Numbered from the stretch's first letter, positions 22,566 to 30,932 are shown. The stretch is 32,549 nucleotides of DNA from Candidatus Peregrinibacteria bacterium CG_4_9_14_0_2_um_filter_53_11 (GCA_002788775.1 PFRX01000026.1:1-32549), one strand, 5' to 3'. Notes: generated by a model from the letters alone, not told the origin. Made by a program: numbers and translations.

Positions 22566-24839
22566 CTATGAGAGCCCGCACTGCAGACAGACCTCTCGGC
22601 CCTCCTCCTCGCCCTTTTCCTTTTTGAGAACGACAATCCCCTTCTTGCAGTCGTCACACTGACGGAGAGGCTTGTCCCAGCTCGCGAACTTACACTTTGG
22701 ATAGTTACTGCATCCATAGAAGATGCGGCCGCCCTTGCGTGTTCTACGCTCGATCAGGTCGCCCTTTCCGCAGTCGGGACACTTGACCCCGCTCGATTTA
22801 ATAATGGGCTGAATGTTTTTGCAGTTGGGGTAGCCGGTGCAGCCCAGGAACTCGCCAAATCGTCCGCGCTTTATAGCCATTGGCTCACCACACTTGTCGC
22901 ACTTCTTGTCGGCTAGTTTTTTCTCAAGCTCTAACTGTTCGGGAGTCTTCTCGACCTCTCCTTCCTTACCTTCGATCGGGCGAGCGTTCTTACAGGTTGG
23001 ATAGTTGGAACATGAGAGGAACTTGCCGTACTTCCCGAGCTTCACAACCATTGGACTGCTACACTTATCGCAGACCTCGGTGCTCTCTTCATTTACGATG
23101 TCGGCCTTCTTGAGGGTCTTGTCTTTTATCTCAATTTTCTCGTGGAAGGGGGTGTAAAAATCCCTGATAATGGGTACCCACTCTTTTTCACCTTCAGCAA
23201 TATCATCAAGATTCTGCTCCATCTTTGCGGTGAACTTGTAGTCGACCACCTCGGGGAAGTGCTCAACTAAAACGTCATTAACCACCTCGGCCGTATCGGT
23301 CGGAACGAGCTGCTTCTTCTCACGCTCGATGTAACCACGATCGATAATAGTTGAGATCGTAGGAGCGTAGGTACTTGGACGACCAATACCCTCGGCCTCG
23401 AGCTTCTTAACCAAACTGGCCTCAGTGTATCGTGCCGGCGGCTTGGTAAAGTGCTGCTGAGGAAGAATTTCTTTGACCGTGAGGAACTCACCGCCTTTGA
23501 ACTCGGGCAGGAACGACTCGCCCTCATCACTCTCTTCATCTTCATCACGTCCCTCGATATAGACGCGCATAAAACCGGCAAAGGTGATAGTCTGGCCCGT
23601 CGCACGGAATATGTAAGGGAGTTTCTCCTTGCCATCCTTGAGTGTGTCGATGTCGATACCAACCTGCTCAAGTAAGGCCTCCTTCATCTGACATGCCACT
23701 GTGCGCTTCCAAATAAGCTCGTAAAGACGCAGCTCATCTTTATCCAAGAAGGGCTGGAGCGCGTCGGGACGCATAGAAATATCCACGGGACGGATCGCCT
23801 CATGAGCCTCCTGTGCTCCTTTTTTATTTTTGTAGAAGCGTGGCTCCGCAAGCTGATACTCTTTTCCAAAGTCCTCTCCGATAACCTGCTTAGCCTGCTC
23901 AAGCGCACTTGCCGCAAGGCTCACCGAATCGGTACGCATGTAGGTGATGATACCGACGGTCTCGCCGAAAACTTCGATGCCTTCGTAAAGGTGCTGTGCT
24001 ATAGTCATGGTCTTTTTTACCGAGAAACCAAACTTACGCGCAGCCTCTTGCTGCAGTGTCGAGGTGATAAAAGGCGGAGCCGGATTGCGACGAACCTCCT
24101 TCTTCTCAACGGAGTCAACTTGATGAGCCGCTTTCGCGAGGGTCTTCATAATCTCATCCGATCCTTTTTGATCGCTGATTTTGGCCTTTTTATCGTCTAT
24201 CTTATTGAGCATAGCCGCAAAGGTTCCCTCGCCGGCCTCATTCTTATAATGAGCCGTAATAGTCCAGTACTCTTCAGAGTTGAAGGCGCGAATCTCACGC
24301 TCACGCTCGACAATCAGACGTACTGCCACACTCTGCACACGCCCCGCGGAAAGGCCGTAGCGGACCTTCTTCCACAACAGTGGCGAGAGCTCATAACCCA
24401 CAAGACGGTCCAGAACACGACGAGCCTGCTGAGCGTCAACGAGACGAGTATCTATATGTCGAGGAGTCTCAATAGCATGGAGGATTGCCGGTTTGGTGAT
24501 CTCATGAAAAACGATACGCTTAACATGGGCGTCTTCCTTGAGCTTTAGAGCTTCGAGCAAGTGCCAGCCGATCGCCTCTCCTTCGCGGTCCTCATCAGTT
24601 GCGATCCAGATCTGAGTCTGACTGCCAATATTCTTTTTCAAATCGGCAATAACCTTCTTCTTATCGGGAGATATAAGGTAGGTGGGCTCAAAATTCTTTT
24701 CAACATCCACACCCATTTTCGATTTGGGGAGGTCGCGCACATGGCCCATTGAGGCCTTAACGACATAGTCCTTTCCAAGGAATTTTGAGATGGTTTTTGC
24801 CTTAGCCGGAGACTCTACAATAACGAGATTTTTTGCCAT
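22566..24839 (-). CDS. topA: DNA topoisomerase I, type IA (757 aa)
   Basis: Relaxes negative supercoils by single-strand passage. The Toprim domain has VESPAKAKTI (Glu9) and TDEDREGE (81-88); the active-site tyrosine is Tyr300 in TYMRTDS. The C-terminus holds four Cys4 zinc modules, beginning CDKC...CSNYPTC, CDKC...CTGYPNC, CPDC...CSNYPKC and CDDC...CLQC. Length is normal. It is transcribed opposite to its neighbours, away from the hup region, with its own promoter. Confidence 0.97.
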   Translation of the reverse strand: MAKNLVIVESPAKAKTISKFLGKDYVVKASMGHVRDLPKSKMGVDVEKNFEPTYLISPDKKKVIADLKKNIGSQTQIWIATDEDREGEAIGWHLLEALKLKEDAHVKRIVFHEITKPAILHAIETPRHIDTRLVDAQQARRVLDRLVGYELSPLLWKKVRYGLSAGRVQSVAVRLIVEREREIRAFNSEEYWTITAHYKNEAGEGTFAAMLNKIDDKKAKISDQKGSDEIMKTLAKAAHQVDSVEKKEVRRNPAPPFITSTLQQEAARKFGFSVKKTMTIAQHLYEGIEVFGETVGIITYMRTDSVSLAASALEQAKQVIGEDFGKEYQLAEPRFYKNKKGAQEAHEAIRPVDISMRPDALQPFLDKDELRLYELIWKRTVACQMKEALLEQVGIDIDTLKDGKEKLPYIFRATGQTITFAGFMRVYIEGRDEDEESDEGESFLPEFKGGEFLTVKEILPQQHFTKPPARYTEASLVKKLEAEGIGRPSTYAPTISTIIDRGYIEREKKQLVPTDTAEVVNDVLVEHFPEVVDYKFTAKMEQNLDDIAEGEKEWVPIIRDFYTPFHEKIEIKDKTLKKADIVNEESTEVCDKCSSPMVVKLGKYGKFLSCSNYPTCKNARPIEGKEGEVEKTPEQLELEKKLADKKCDKCGEPMAIKRGRFGEFLGCTGYPNCKNIQPIIKSSGVKCPDCGKGDLIERRTRKGGRIFYGCSNYPKCKFASWDKPLRQCDDCKKGIVVLKKEKGEEEGREVCLQCGLS

Positions 24840-24865
24840 ACGTGGAGTTAAGTGACGTGGTTAGG

Positions 24866-24892
24866 AGTATAATATTAAAGTATAAAAGTCAA
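24866..24892 (-). promoter_or_regulatory. topA promoter TTGACT-15-TATACT (minus strand)
   Basis: On the minus strand TTGACT (24892-24887) and TATACT (24871-24866) lie 15 bp apart, with 26 nt to the topA ATG. A plus-strand TATAAT (24868-24873) overlaps it, so the region may fire in both directions. Confidence 0.55.
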
Positions 24893-24896
24893 AATT

Positions 24897-25154
24897 ATGA
24901 TGATATTTCTTAAGGGTTTTGAGGGGATTTGGAGAGCCTGTTTTGGCTCTAAAAAGGGACTTTTCCTTGCCTTTTCAGGGGGAATATATCCTAATAACCT
25001 TCATCACCGACCAGCCCGACATTGTGCGCAGACCGGCTTGCCATGCAAACTTTTTGCGGTCAAATTCAGGTTAAGAAAAATACCAAGCGAGCGCCGAGGG
25101 CTTATTAAAAAGCGATTCGCCACCTGCCGACGATCGCCGACTAGCTCAAATTAG
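24897..25154 (+). CDS. Doubtful small ORF in the topA-hup gap (85 aa)
   Basis: The 400-bp gap between topA and hup holds only this frame. TATAAA (24881-24886) lies 10 nt upstream of its ATG, a spacing seen at other genes here. The first third (MIFLKGFEGIWRACFGSKKG) is mildly hydrophobic; the rest is Arg/Cys-rich (RPARHCAQTG, RFATCRRSPTSS) and looks like translated noncoding DNA. The same stretch contains small hairpins, such as AGAGCC/GGCTCT near 24931-24949, so an untranslated RNA is an alternative. No family match recognised. Confidence 0.2.
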   Translation: MMIFLKGFEGIWRACFGSKKGLFLAFSGGIYPNNLHHRPARHCAQTGLPCKLFAVKFRLRKIPSERRGLIKKRFATCRRSPTSSN

Positions 25155-25179
25155 ATGTAAAAACAAGGTTTGTTTTTGC

Positions 25180-25207
25180 TTGCATCCTCATCCGCCATTT
25201 CTATAAT
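25180..25207 (+). promoter_or_regulatory. hup promoter TTGCAT-16-TATAAT
   Basis: -35 TTGCAT (25180-25185), 16-bp spacer, perfect -10 TATAAT (25202-25207). The leader to the ATG at 25240 is about 25 nt and has no Shine-Dalgarno. Confidence 0.8.
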
Positions 25208-25239
25208 GAACCCAGTTTAATCCCTAATTCTTCACATCC

Positions 25240-25515
25240 ATGACCAAACAGGATCTAGTGAACGCAGCAGCTACGGCTACCGGCGTCACAAAAAAACAGG
25301 CTTCTCAGGTTCTCGAAGCAATCCTCGGTTCTATCACTAAGGCTCTCAAGAAGGGCCAGAGTGTAACCGTTACCGGCTTCGGTACTTTCCGCGTCTCAAA
25401 GCGCGCAGCTCGTATGGGCGTAAACCCACGCAAACCAGGTGAGCGCATCAAGATCCCAGCAATGAAGCTTCCTGCTTTCAAGGCTGGTAAGTCACTCAAG
25501 GACGCCGTTCGCTAG
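25240..25515 (+). CDS. hup: HU-family DNA-binding protein (91 aa)
   Basis: Nucleoid protein of the HU/IHF family: helical N-terminus (MTKQDLVNAAATATGVTKKQA), GFGTFRVSKRAARMGVNPRKPGE across the beta saddle and arm (about 47-69), and PAFKAGKSLKDAV at the C-terminus. The conserved NPRKPGE motif with the intercalating-type proline is intact. Length is normal. It is a single-gene unit with a strong promoter and terminator, as expected for an abundant protein. Confidence 0.96.
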   Translation: MTKQDLVNAAATATGVTKKQASQVLEAILGSITKALKKGQSVTVTGFGTFRVSKRAARMGVNPRKPGERIKIPAMKLPAFKAGKSLKDAVR

Positions 25516-25546
25516 AGAACCGGCACCTAGTGCTTGTACGAAAACT

Positions 25547-25579
25547 AAATCCCCTTCCATCTTGGAGGGGGATTTTTTT
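25547..25579 (+). terminator. hup intrinsic terminator
   Basis: AAATCCCCTTCCA (25547-25559) pairs with TGGAGGGGGATTT (25563-25575) with one G-T pair and a 3-nt loop, followed by a T-run to 25579. Confidence 0.93.
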
Positions 25580-25628
25580 GTCCATGTGGTTGTTTTGTAA
25601 GCTCGGGGTATCTCACAAGGGATGGCAG

Positions 25629-25736
25629 AGGCAGCGAGGAGCATTTACGAAGGTTGCGTTTCCAGAAAGAGGGGTGTTCCGATCATGCATCGGAGCACCC
25701 GACTTCCAGCAACCGGGGAAATGGTCCTCGCTGCCT
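25629..25736 (+). ncRNA. Highly structured 108-nt element between hup and pheS
   Basis: Three nested stems. P1 is AGGCAGCGAGGA (25629-25640) with TCCTCGCTGCCT (25725-25736), extended past one G-G mismatch by CATTT (25642-25646) with AAATG (25719-25723). P2 is GGTTGC (25652-25657) with GCAACC (25709-25714). P3 is GGGTGTTCCGAT (25672-25683) with ATCGGAGCACCC (25689-25700), one G-T pair and a 5-nt loop. A large asymmetric internal loop (14 against 8 nt) separates P2 and P3. It lies after the hup terminator and before pheS. I recognise no T-box, SRP, tmRNA or known riboswitch core. It could be a small RNA (the long hairpin with central bubble recalls 6S RNA, but it is short), a pheST leader, or a palindromic mobile repeat. 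Confidence 0.55.
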
Positions 25737-25747
25737 GCATCATTCAG

Positions 25748-25777
25748 TTGTTGTCTCTTCCCAAGGAGATGTAGTAA
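25748..25777 (+). promoter_or_regulatory. Weak pheS promoter candidate TTGTTG-18-TAGTAA
   Basis: -35 TTGTTG (25748-25753) and -10 TAGTAA (25772-25777), 18-bp spacer, with 10 nt to the pheS ATG. If used, it would exclude the structured element from the pheS mRNA. AAGGAG at 25763-25768 lies within the spacer, 20 nt from the start, too far to serve as Shine-Dalgarno. Confidence 0.35.
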
Positions 25778-25787
25778 AGTACAAATC

Positions 25788-26828
25788 ATGAAAAAAGAGC
25801 TGGAAGAAAGAGGAAAAGAGGCCCTCAAAGGCATCGCGGGAGCGCAAACCCCCGAAGAGCTCTACGAGGTCCACGTTAAGTACCTGGGACGAAAAGGTAT
25901 CGTGACACTCATGATGCAGGGCATCTCAAAACTTCCCCAGAACGACCGCGCCGAGGCGGGAAAGCTTTTCAACAAGTCAAAAAAGAGCCTCGAAGAGGCC
26001 TACGCGGAGCGCGAAGAGATGCTTAAAGCAGAGAGCGTAAAGCGTGCCCTGAACGAACGCTGGGTCGACGTGACCCTGAGTGGAAGACAGTACGAGGTTG
26101 GGCATATCCACCCCATCTCTCAAGTTCAGCAAGAGGTGGAGAAGATATTTAGCGAGATGGGTTTTTCCGTTATGGACGGCCCGGAAGTCGAGAGCGAGTA
26201 CTACAACTTCGACGGCCTCAACATCCTACAAAACCACCCCGCACGCGACATGCAGGACACCTTTTTCATAGACCAAGAGCCGACAAAAAAAGATGGCCAC
26301 TTGGTTTTGCGCACCCAGACCTCACCGGTGCAGCTACGCACAATGGAAAAGTACGGCGCTCCGGCGCGCGTGATCGTTCCCGGCCGCGTCTTCCGCAACG
26401 AGGCAACGGACGCCTCGCATGAACACACCTTCGACCAAGTTGAGGGGCTGCTCATCGACAAAGACATCTCACTCGCACACCTGAAAGGTGTGATGCAGGA
26501 GTTCCTAACCCGCCTCTTCAAGCGCGAGACAAAGGTGCGCTTCCGCCCGGGCTACTTCCCCTTTGTGGAGCCGGGTGTCGAGCTCGATATGTCCTGCATG
26601 ATCTGCAACGAACAGGGCTGCCGCGTCTGCAAGCAGACGGGCTGGCTCGAGTTTATGGGAGCCGGAATGGTTCACCCCAATGTCCTAAAAGCCGGCGGCG
26701 TAGACTCACAAAAATACCAGGGCTGGGCCTTCGGCTTCGGCCTTACCCGCCTCGTGATGATGCGCTATGGCATCGACGACATTCGCCTCCTCTCAAGCGG
26801 CGACGTTCGCTTCTTGAAGCAGTTCTAG
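25788..26828 (+). CDS. pheS: Phenylalanyl-tRNA synthetase alpha subunit (346 aa)
   Basis: Catalytic subunit of the alpha2beta2 class II synthetase. An N-terminal coiled coil (about 1-85) binds tRNA. The catalytic core has HPARDMQDTFF (150-160), class II motif 2 in VFRNEATDASHEHTFDQ (201-217) and motif 3 in GFGLTRLVMMRYGI near the C-terminus. A CxxC-x4-CxxC element (SCMICNEQGCRVCKQTGW) occurs in many bacterial PheS and may bind zinc. Length is normal. I chose the ATG at 25788 (MKKELEERGKEAL) although the frame is open upstream to 25530 through the terminator and hairpin. Confidence 0.97.
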   Translation: MKKELEERGKEALKGIAGAQTPEELYEVHVKYLGRKGIVTLMMQGISKLPQNDRAEAGKLFNKSKKSLEEAYAEREEMLKAESVKRALNERWVDVTLSGRQYEVGHIHPISQVQQEVEKIFSEMGFSVMDGPEVESEYYNFDGLNILQNHPARDMQDTFFIDQEPTKKDGHLVLRTQTSPVQLRTMEKYGAPARVIVPGRVFRNEATDASHEHTFDQVEGLLIDKDISLAHLKGVMQEFLTRLFKRETKVRFRPGYFPFVEPGVELDMSCMICNEQGCRVCKQTGWLEFMGAGMVHPNVLKAGGVDSQKYQGWAFGFGLTRLVMMRYGIDDIRLLSSGDVRFLKQF

Positions 26829-26912
26829 GCGACGAAATCACACTCCACTCAAAAACTTACCGACCTGCCTCAGGCACCCCGCACGCACCGGCCCTAACTC
26901 TCCCAACGACAC

Positions 26913-29351
26913 ATGAAAATCTCTCTCAACTGGATTAAAAAGTTCACCACAGTTCCCGCCGACCTTTCAGCAAAACGGCTCGGGGAGCTTCTCACGCTCC
27001 GCACTGCAGAGGTTGAGGGGGTTGAGGAGGAGGCGCTCATGTTCAGCGAGATAGTGGTCGGGAAGGTTCTCAGCATCCAATCTCACCCGAACGCCGACAA
27101 GCTCAAGGTCACCCAAGTTGATATTGGCAAGAAGAAGGTCCAGATCGTCTGCGGCGGAACTAACCTAAACGTTGGCATGCATGTGGCCGTTGCTCTACCG
27201 GGTGCCTCTGTACTCTGGCATGGCGAGGGCGAGCCGGTGGTTTTGGAGGAGACGGCTATCCGCGGAGAGAAGAGTTTCGGCATGATCTGTGCCGAAGAGG
27301 AGATCTACCTGCCCACAATGACTCCGCAAGAAGGAGTCGCAATCGCCGACCTCGACCTTATCTGGAAGATTATGGGGCTCAAACCTTCGGCAGCGGGAAC
27401 TCCCCTTGCTCAGGCACTCAGCCGCACCGACATAATCTTCGACGTCGACAACAAGTCCCTCACACACCGCCCCGACTTGTGGAGTCACTACGGTATGGCA
27501 CGCGAGTTTTCCGCCTTCCTCAAAGCAAAACTCAAACCCTTCACCACGAAGGTGAGCTTCCCTAAAAAGGGCACGAAGGTCGCGGTCAAACTCGACAAAC
27601 CGGGGCTCGCCCGTCGCTTCCTTTCCGTGGTCATTACCGGAATCAAGGTAGCCCCCTCACCCGAGTGGATGCAGGAGCAGCTCAAGGCAGTAGGAATCCG
27701 TCCGGTTAGCAACATCGTCGATATCACCAACTACGTGATGTTAGAGCTGGGCCACCCACTCCACGCCTTCGACAGGCGCGTCGTCGGCAACGACACGTTC
27801 GTTGTCCGCACAGCTAAAAAAGGTGAGGTGCTCGAGACGCTCGACCACAAAAAACGCGAACTTAGCACGGAAGATGTGCTCGTCACGAACGGCAAGACTG
27901 CACTGGCCCTCGCGGGAGTTATGGGCGGCCTCAACTCGGAGATCACCGACTCAACTACCGAGGTCGTTCTCGAAGTTGCTACTTGGGATCCGACCAAGAT
28001 TCGCAAGACCTCACAGCGACACAACCTCCGCAGCGATGCGGCCCAGCGTTTTGAGAAGTCTCTCGATCCGGAAGTTGCAGGAGCCGCCTTCAACCGCGCG
28101 GTTGAGCTTATACTTGAGCTCTGCCCCACGGCACAACTGGCCGGACCGGCAACCGATGTCTATGCGGACAAGGCAACCAGCCCCACCGTTCAGCTCGACG
28201 TGGCCAGAACGAGCCGTAAGATCGGTGCTGAGATCACGGAAAAAGCAGCTACCGACTACCTTACCCGCCTGAGCTTCAAGGTGGCCAAAGGTTCAAAAAA
28301 AGGCTTCCTTAAAGTGACGGTTCCAACCTTCCGGGCTACAAAAGACGTCTCGATCGAAGAAGATCTCGTTGAGGAAGTTGCCCGCATGTATGGCTACGAG
28401 AACATCGTCCCGGTCCTGCCCAGCCTACCGATTAGCCTGCCAATCCCCAACGAAGAGCGCCGACGCGAGCACGAGGCCCGACAGCTCCTCTCTCTGGGGC
28501 TGGGCTTCATGGAAAACAACTGCTACTCCTTCTACAGTGAAGAGGAGATTGCCGACTACGGCCTGGATACGGCGCTCCATCTGAAGGTAGCCAACCCTCT
28601 CTCATCCGACCAGACGCACATGAGAACGACACTCGTCCCCAACCTGCTCAAGGCGGTCATAAAAAATCGTGAGGAGCAGAAGTCGGTCCACCTTTACGAG
28701 CTGGGACGAAGCTACATAAAAGAGGCCTCATCCGACTCGGCCTTCCCACGCGAAGAGAAGTTTATCTGCGGCATTATTGCTCGAGAAAAAGGCGAGACGT
28801 TTTATGAGTTACTGGGTGTTCTTCGGACCTTCCTGGAGCGTTTCGAGGCACCGGGTTCACGCGTCCTCGAGTCGCGCGAGCCTGTTCCTTACGCACATCC
28901 GAAGGCATCTGCGGACTTCATCTCGGGTTCCACGAAGATCGCAACTCTCTTCGACCTCCACCCGGCCATCGCACAGGCCAAGGGGCTCTCTGGCAGTGCG
29001 ACGATTTTCGAGCTCAACCTGAGCCAGCTGGTCGCTCTCGGAAGACGAAAGTTCAGCTACTCACCCCTCCCCCGCTTCCCGGGAATCGAGCTCGATATAT
29101 CAGTCTTGGTCGAACGGACTACGCAGAGTGAAGTGATCTTGAGACTCCTCAAAAAAGCCGGCCAACAGCTTATCGAAGAAGTTGAGCTGATCGACATCTT
29201 CGAGGGTGGTTCACTCGCGGCAGATAAGAAGTCCTTTACCTTCCGCGTCCTACTCAGATCTGCTGAACGTACCCTCACGGATGACGACCTGCATCAGACG
29301 CAACAAGCCATCTACACGGCCGTTGAGAAGGCCGGCTACTCTGTTCGCTAA
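26913..29351 (+). CDS. pheT: Phenylalanyl-tRNA synthetase beta subunit (812 aa)
   Basis: Structural and editing subunit. The order is: N-terminal B1 (MKISLNWIKKFTTVP); an EMAP/OB tRNA-binding domain (about 40-155, with HPNADKLKVTQVDIG and VCGGTNLNVGMHVAVALPGA); B3/4 editing domain (about 200-390, with HPLHAFDRR and GVMGG); B5 (about 400-480, metal-binding FRATKDVSIEEDLVEEVARMYGY); a catalytic-like core; and a C-terminal FDX-ACB anticodon-binding domain (about 718-812, with FPGIELDISVLVE). It is full length. An 84-bp gap without a terminator separates it from pheS, so they are probably co-transcribed. Confidence 0.97.
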   Translation: MKISLNWIKKFTTVPADLSAKRLGELLTLRTAEVEGVEEEALMFSEIVVGKVLSIQSHPNADKLKVTQVDIGKKKVQIVCGGTNLNVGMHVAVALPGASVLWHGEGEPVVLEETAIRGEKSFGMICAEEEIYLPTMTPQEGVAIADLDLIWKIMGLKPSAAGTPLAQALSRTDIIFDVDNKSLTHRPDLWSHYGMAREFSAFLKAKLKPFTTKVSFPKKGTKVAVKLDKPGLARRFLSVVITGIKVAPSPEWMQEQLKAVGIRPVSNIVDITNYVMLELGHPLHAFDRRVVGNDTFVVRTAKKGEVLETLDHKKRELSTEDVLVTNGKTALALAGVMGGLNSEITDSTTEVVLEVATWDPTKIRKTSQRHNLRSDAAQRFEKSLDPEVAGAAFNRAVELILELCPTAQLAGPATDVYADKATSPTVQLDVARTSRKIGAEITEKAATDYLTRLSFKVAKGSKKGFLKVTVPTFRATKDVSIEEDLVEEVARMYGYENIVPVLPSLPISLPIPNEERRREHEARQLLSLGLGFMENNCYSFYSEEEIADYGLDTALHLKVANPLSSDQTHMRTTLVPNLLKAVIKNREEQKSVHLYELGRSYIKEASSDSAFPREEKFICGIIAREKGETFYELLGVLRTFLERFEAPGSRVLESREPVPYAHPKASADFISGSTKIATLFDLHPAIAQAKGLSGSATIFELNLSQLVALGRRKFSYSPLPRFPGIELDISVLVERTTQSEVILRLLKKAGQQLIEEVELIDIFEGGSLAADKKSFTFRVLLRSAERTLTDDDLHQTQQAIYTAVEKAGYSVR

Positions 29352-29364
29352 AAAATCCTCTGAA

Positions 29365-29419
29365 TTGACAGTATTTTTCTTTGCATGAGGTGTAGTATTT
29401 GCTATACACTCACTATACT
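29365..29419 (+). promoter_or_regulatory. Promoter region of the arginine decarboxylase gene
   Basis: TTGACA (29365-29370), TTGCAT (29382-29387), TAGTAT (29393-29398), TATACA (29403-29408) and TATACT (29414-29419) crowd a short AT-rich stretch. TATACT leaves a 20-nt gap to the ATG. No single pair has ideal spacing, so more than one start is possible. Confidence 0.45.
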
Positions 29420-29439
29420 TTTTGTTTTTCATTTTTTGG

Positions 29440-30897
29440 ATGGCTGAAAAATCCCCCCTACCTCCACAAGAGAAGACCATAACCGCAGTAGAAAAAATCA
29501 CAAAGCGTTTACCAAAACGCACAGTTAAAAGAGCAAACTACAAAAAACTTTGGAAGTTAGGAAGCAAGGAGTTCAATACGACTCGTTTTGACATAAGCAA
29601 AAATGACGAGTTGGTTATTCGCGAGGGCAACTACGAGTACAACGTTCACAACTTGGTGAAGAAGTACGGATCGTCGATGGAGGTCTTTATGCCAACGGTC
29701 CTTGAAGATCGTCTCAACAGTGTGATTACGGCTTTCGACCGCTCAATTAAGAACAAGGGGTACAAGGGAAAGTTCACCTACCACTACCCAATGAAAGTGA
29801 ACCAGAATCGTGAGTTCGTCCTTTCTCTGGTTGCTGAAGGGGCTCATCTTGAGGTGGGCTCACCCAACGAGCTCTGGCTGGTAAAGCAGCTCTGGAAGAG
29901 TGACAACTTCTATAGGAAGATGCGGGTTCTCTGCAACGGCCCCAAGACCGAGCCGTACATCAAGCTCATCAACGAACTCCGCAGCAACGGACTCACCATC
30001 GTCCCCATTATCGAAGACTTGAACGAGCTGGAGGCACTTAAAAAGTTCAAGGGAGATGTGGGAATCCGAATTAACCTGGTCTCGAAAGTAAAGTCACGCT
30101 GGGATAAAAAAATCGACCGCTTCGGCCTACTTTCAGAAGAGATACTGGAGCTCGGTAAGATCAAAAATCTTAAAATTCTGCACTACCACATAGGCTCACA
30201 GATAGAAAAAGAGGCGGATATCTTAGTGGCCCTACGTGAGGCATTCAAGACCTACGTTAAGCTTAAGGAACTCAACCCGACGCTCGATACGATGGACCTC
30301 GGCGGAGGCCTGGCCGTCCCCTACGAGAAGAAAAAGCTCTACCACATGGAAAATGTCGTTCGACGCATCGTCAGTACGCTCAAAACACTGAGCGACGAGG
30401 CGGGGATACAGCATCCCAATATTATAGTGGAGTGGGGACGCTACGTGGCTGCACCCGCGCAGTTTTCCGTCTTCCGCGTCGTAGGCTCAAAAGAGATCCC
30501 CAATGGAAAGACAGCAAAAGACTGGTATATCATCGATGGCAGCTTTATGACCGACCTGCTCGACACCTGGTCGATTCACCAAAAGTGGCACATCATACCC
30601 GTAAACAACCTGCGTGAAAAAAAGCGCCACCGCGTCTGGCTCGCCGGCCTGAGCTGCGACTCGGACGACAAGTACACAGCCAGTGACGGCTATCTCCTGC
30701 TTCCCCATATCGACGACTTGGAGGAAGGTGAGAGCCAGTACATAGCCATTTTTGATACCGGTGCCTACCAGGATGCCTTTGCGATGCACCACTGCCTGCT
30801 CTCATCACCCATTAAGATCGCCGTACAGAATGGCATCGTCTCCGTGGCCCGCGAGCGAGAAACGGCTGAAGACGTCGGAAAGCTCTTTGGCTGGTAA
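29440..30897 (+). CDS. speA: Arginine decarboxylase-like PLP enzyme (485 aa)
   Basis: Fold-type III PLP decarboxylase of the SpeA group. YHYPMKVNQNREFV carries the PLP lysine (Lys119), in the YPxKVNQ context diagnostic of SpeA. HYHIGSQ and DLGGGLAVPY follow in the barrel, and the C-terminal sheet has SCDSDDKY (catalytic Cys) and DTGAYQDAFAMHHCLL. It is well short of the roughly 630-660 aa of enterobacterial SpeA; the helical insertion and C-terminal helices appear to be missing. The basic N-terminus (about 1-35) is variable. I use the ATG at 29440 rather than a TTG at 29422. Arginine to agmatine plus CO2 is the expected reaction and would feed the ureohydrolase at 13067. A different basic amino acid substrate remains possible. 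Confidence 0.85.
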   Translation: MAEKSPLPPQEKTITAVEKITKRLPKRTVKRANYKKLWKLGSKEFNTTRFDISKNDELVIREGNYEYNVHNLVKKYGSSMEVFMPTVLEDRLNSVITAFDRSIKNKGYKGKFTYHYPMKVNQNREFVLSLVAEGAHLEVGSPNELWLVKQLWKSDNFYRKMRVLCNGPKTEPYIKLINELRSNGLTIVPIIEDLNELEALKKFKGDVGIRINLVSKVKSRWDKKIDRFGLLSEEILELGKIKNLKILHYHIGSQIEKEADILVALREAFKTYVKLKELNPTLDTMDLGGGLAVPYEKKKLYHMENVVRRIVSTLKTLSDEAGIQHPNIIVEWGRYVAAPAQFSVFRVVGSKEIPNGKTAKDWYIIDGSFMTDLLDTWSIHQKWHIIPVNNLREKKRHRVWLAGLSCDSDDKYTASDGYLLLPHIDDLEEGESQYIAIFDTGAYQDAFAMHHCLLSSPIKIAVQNGIVSVARERETAEDVGKLFGW

Positions 30898-30916
30898 CGA
30901 GGAGAGTGGTTAATGG

Positions 30917-30922
30917 TATAGT
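30917..30922 (+). promoter_or_regulatory. Extended -10 TGGTATAGT before the PBP gene
   Basis: TATAGT with an upstream TG one base away (30914-30922) forms an extended -10. It ends 10 nt before the ATG at 30933, so the leader is only a few bases. Confidence 0.55.
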
Positions 30923-30932
30923 AGGTACGCTT

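Noticed and set aside
23802-24548. 248-aa plus-strand frame inside topA
   Set aside because: topA is unambiguous on the other strand through its motifs; the frame has no recognisable protein features.
25580-25787. T-box riboswitch before pheS
   Set aside because: No TGGNACCGCG-type T-box sequence, no specifier-loop layout and no terminator or antiterminator pair are seen.
25530-25787. N-terminal extension of PheS
   Set aside because: The open frame upstream passes through the hup terminator and the hairpin element; the normal family start is the ATG at 25788.
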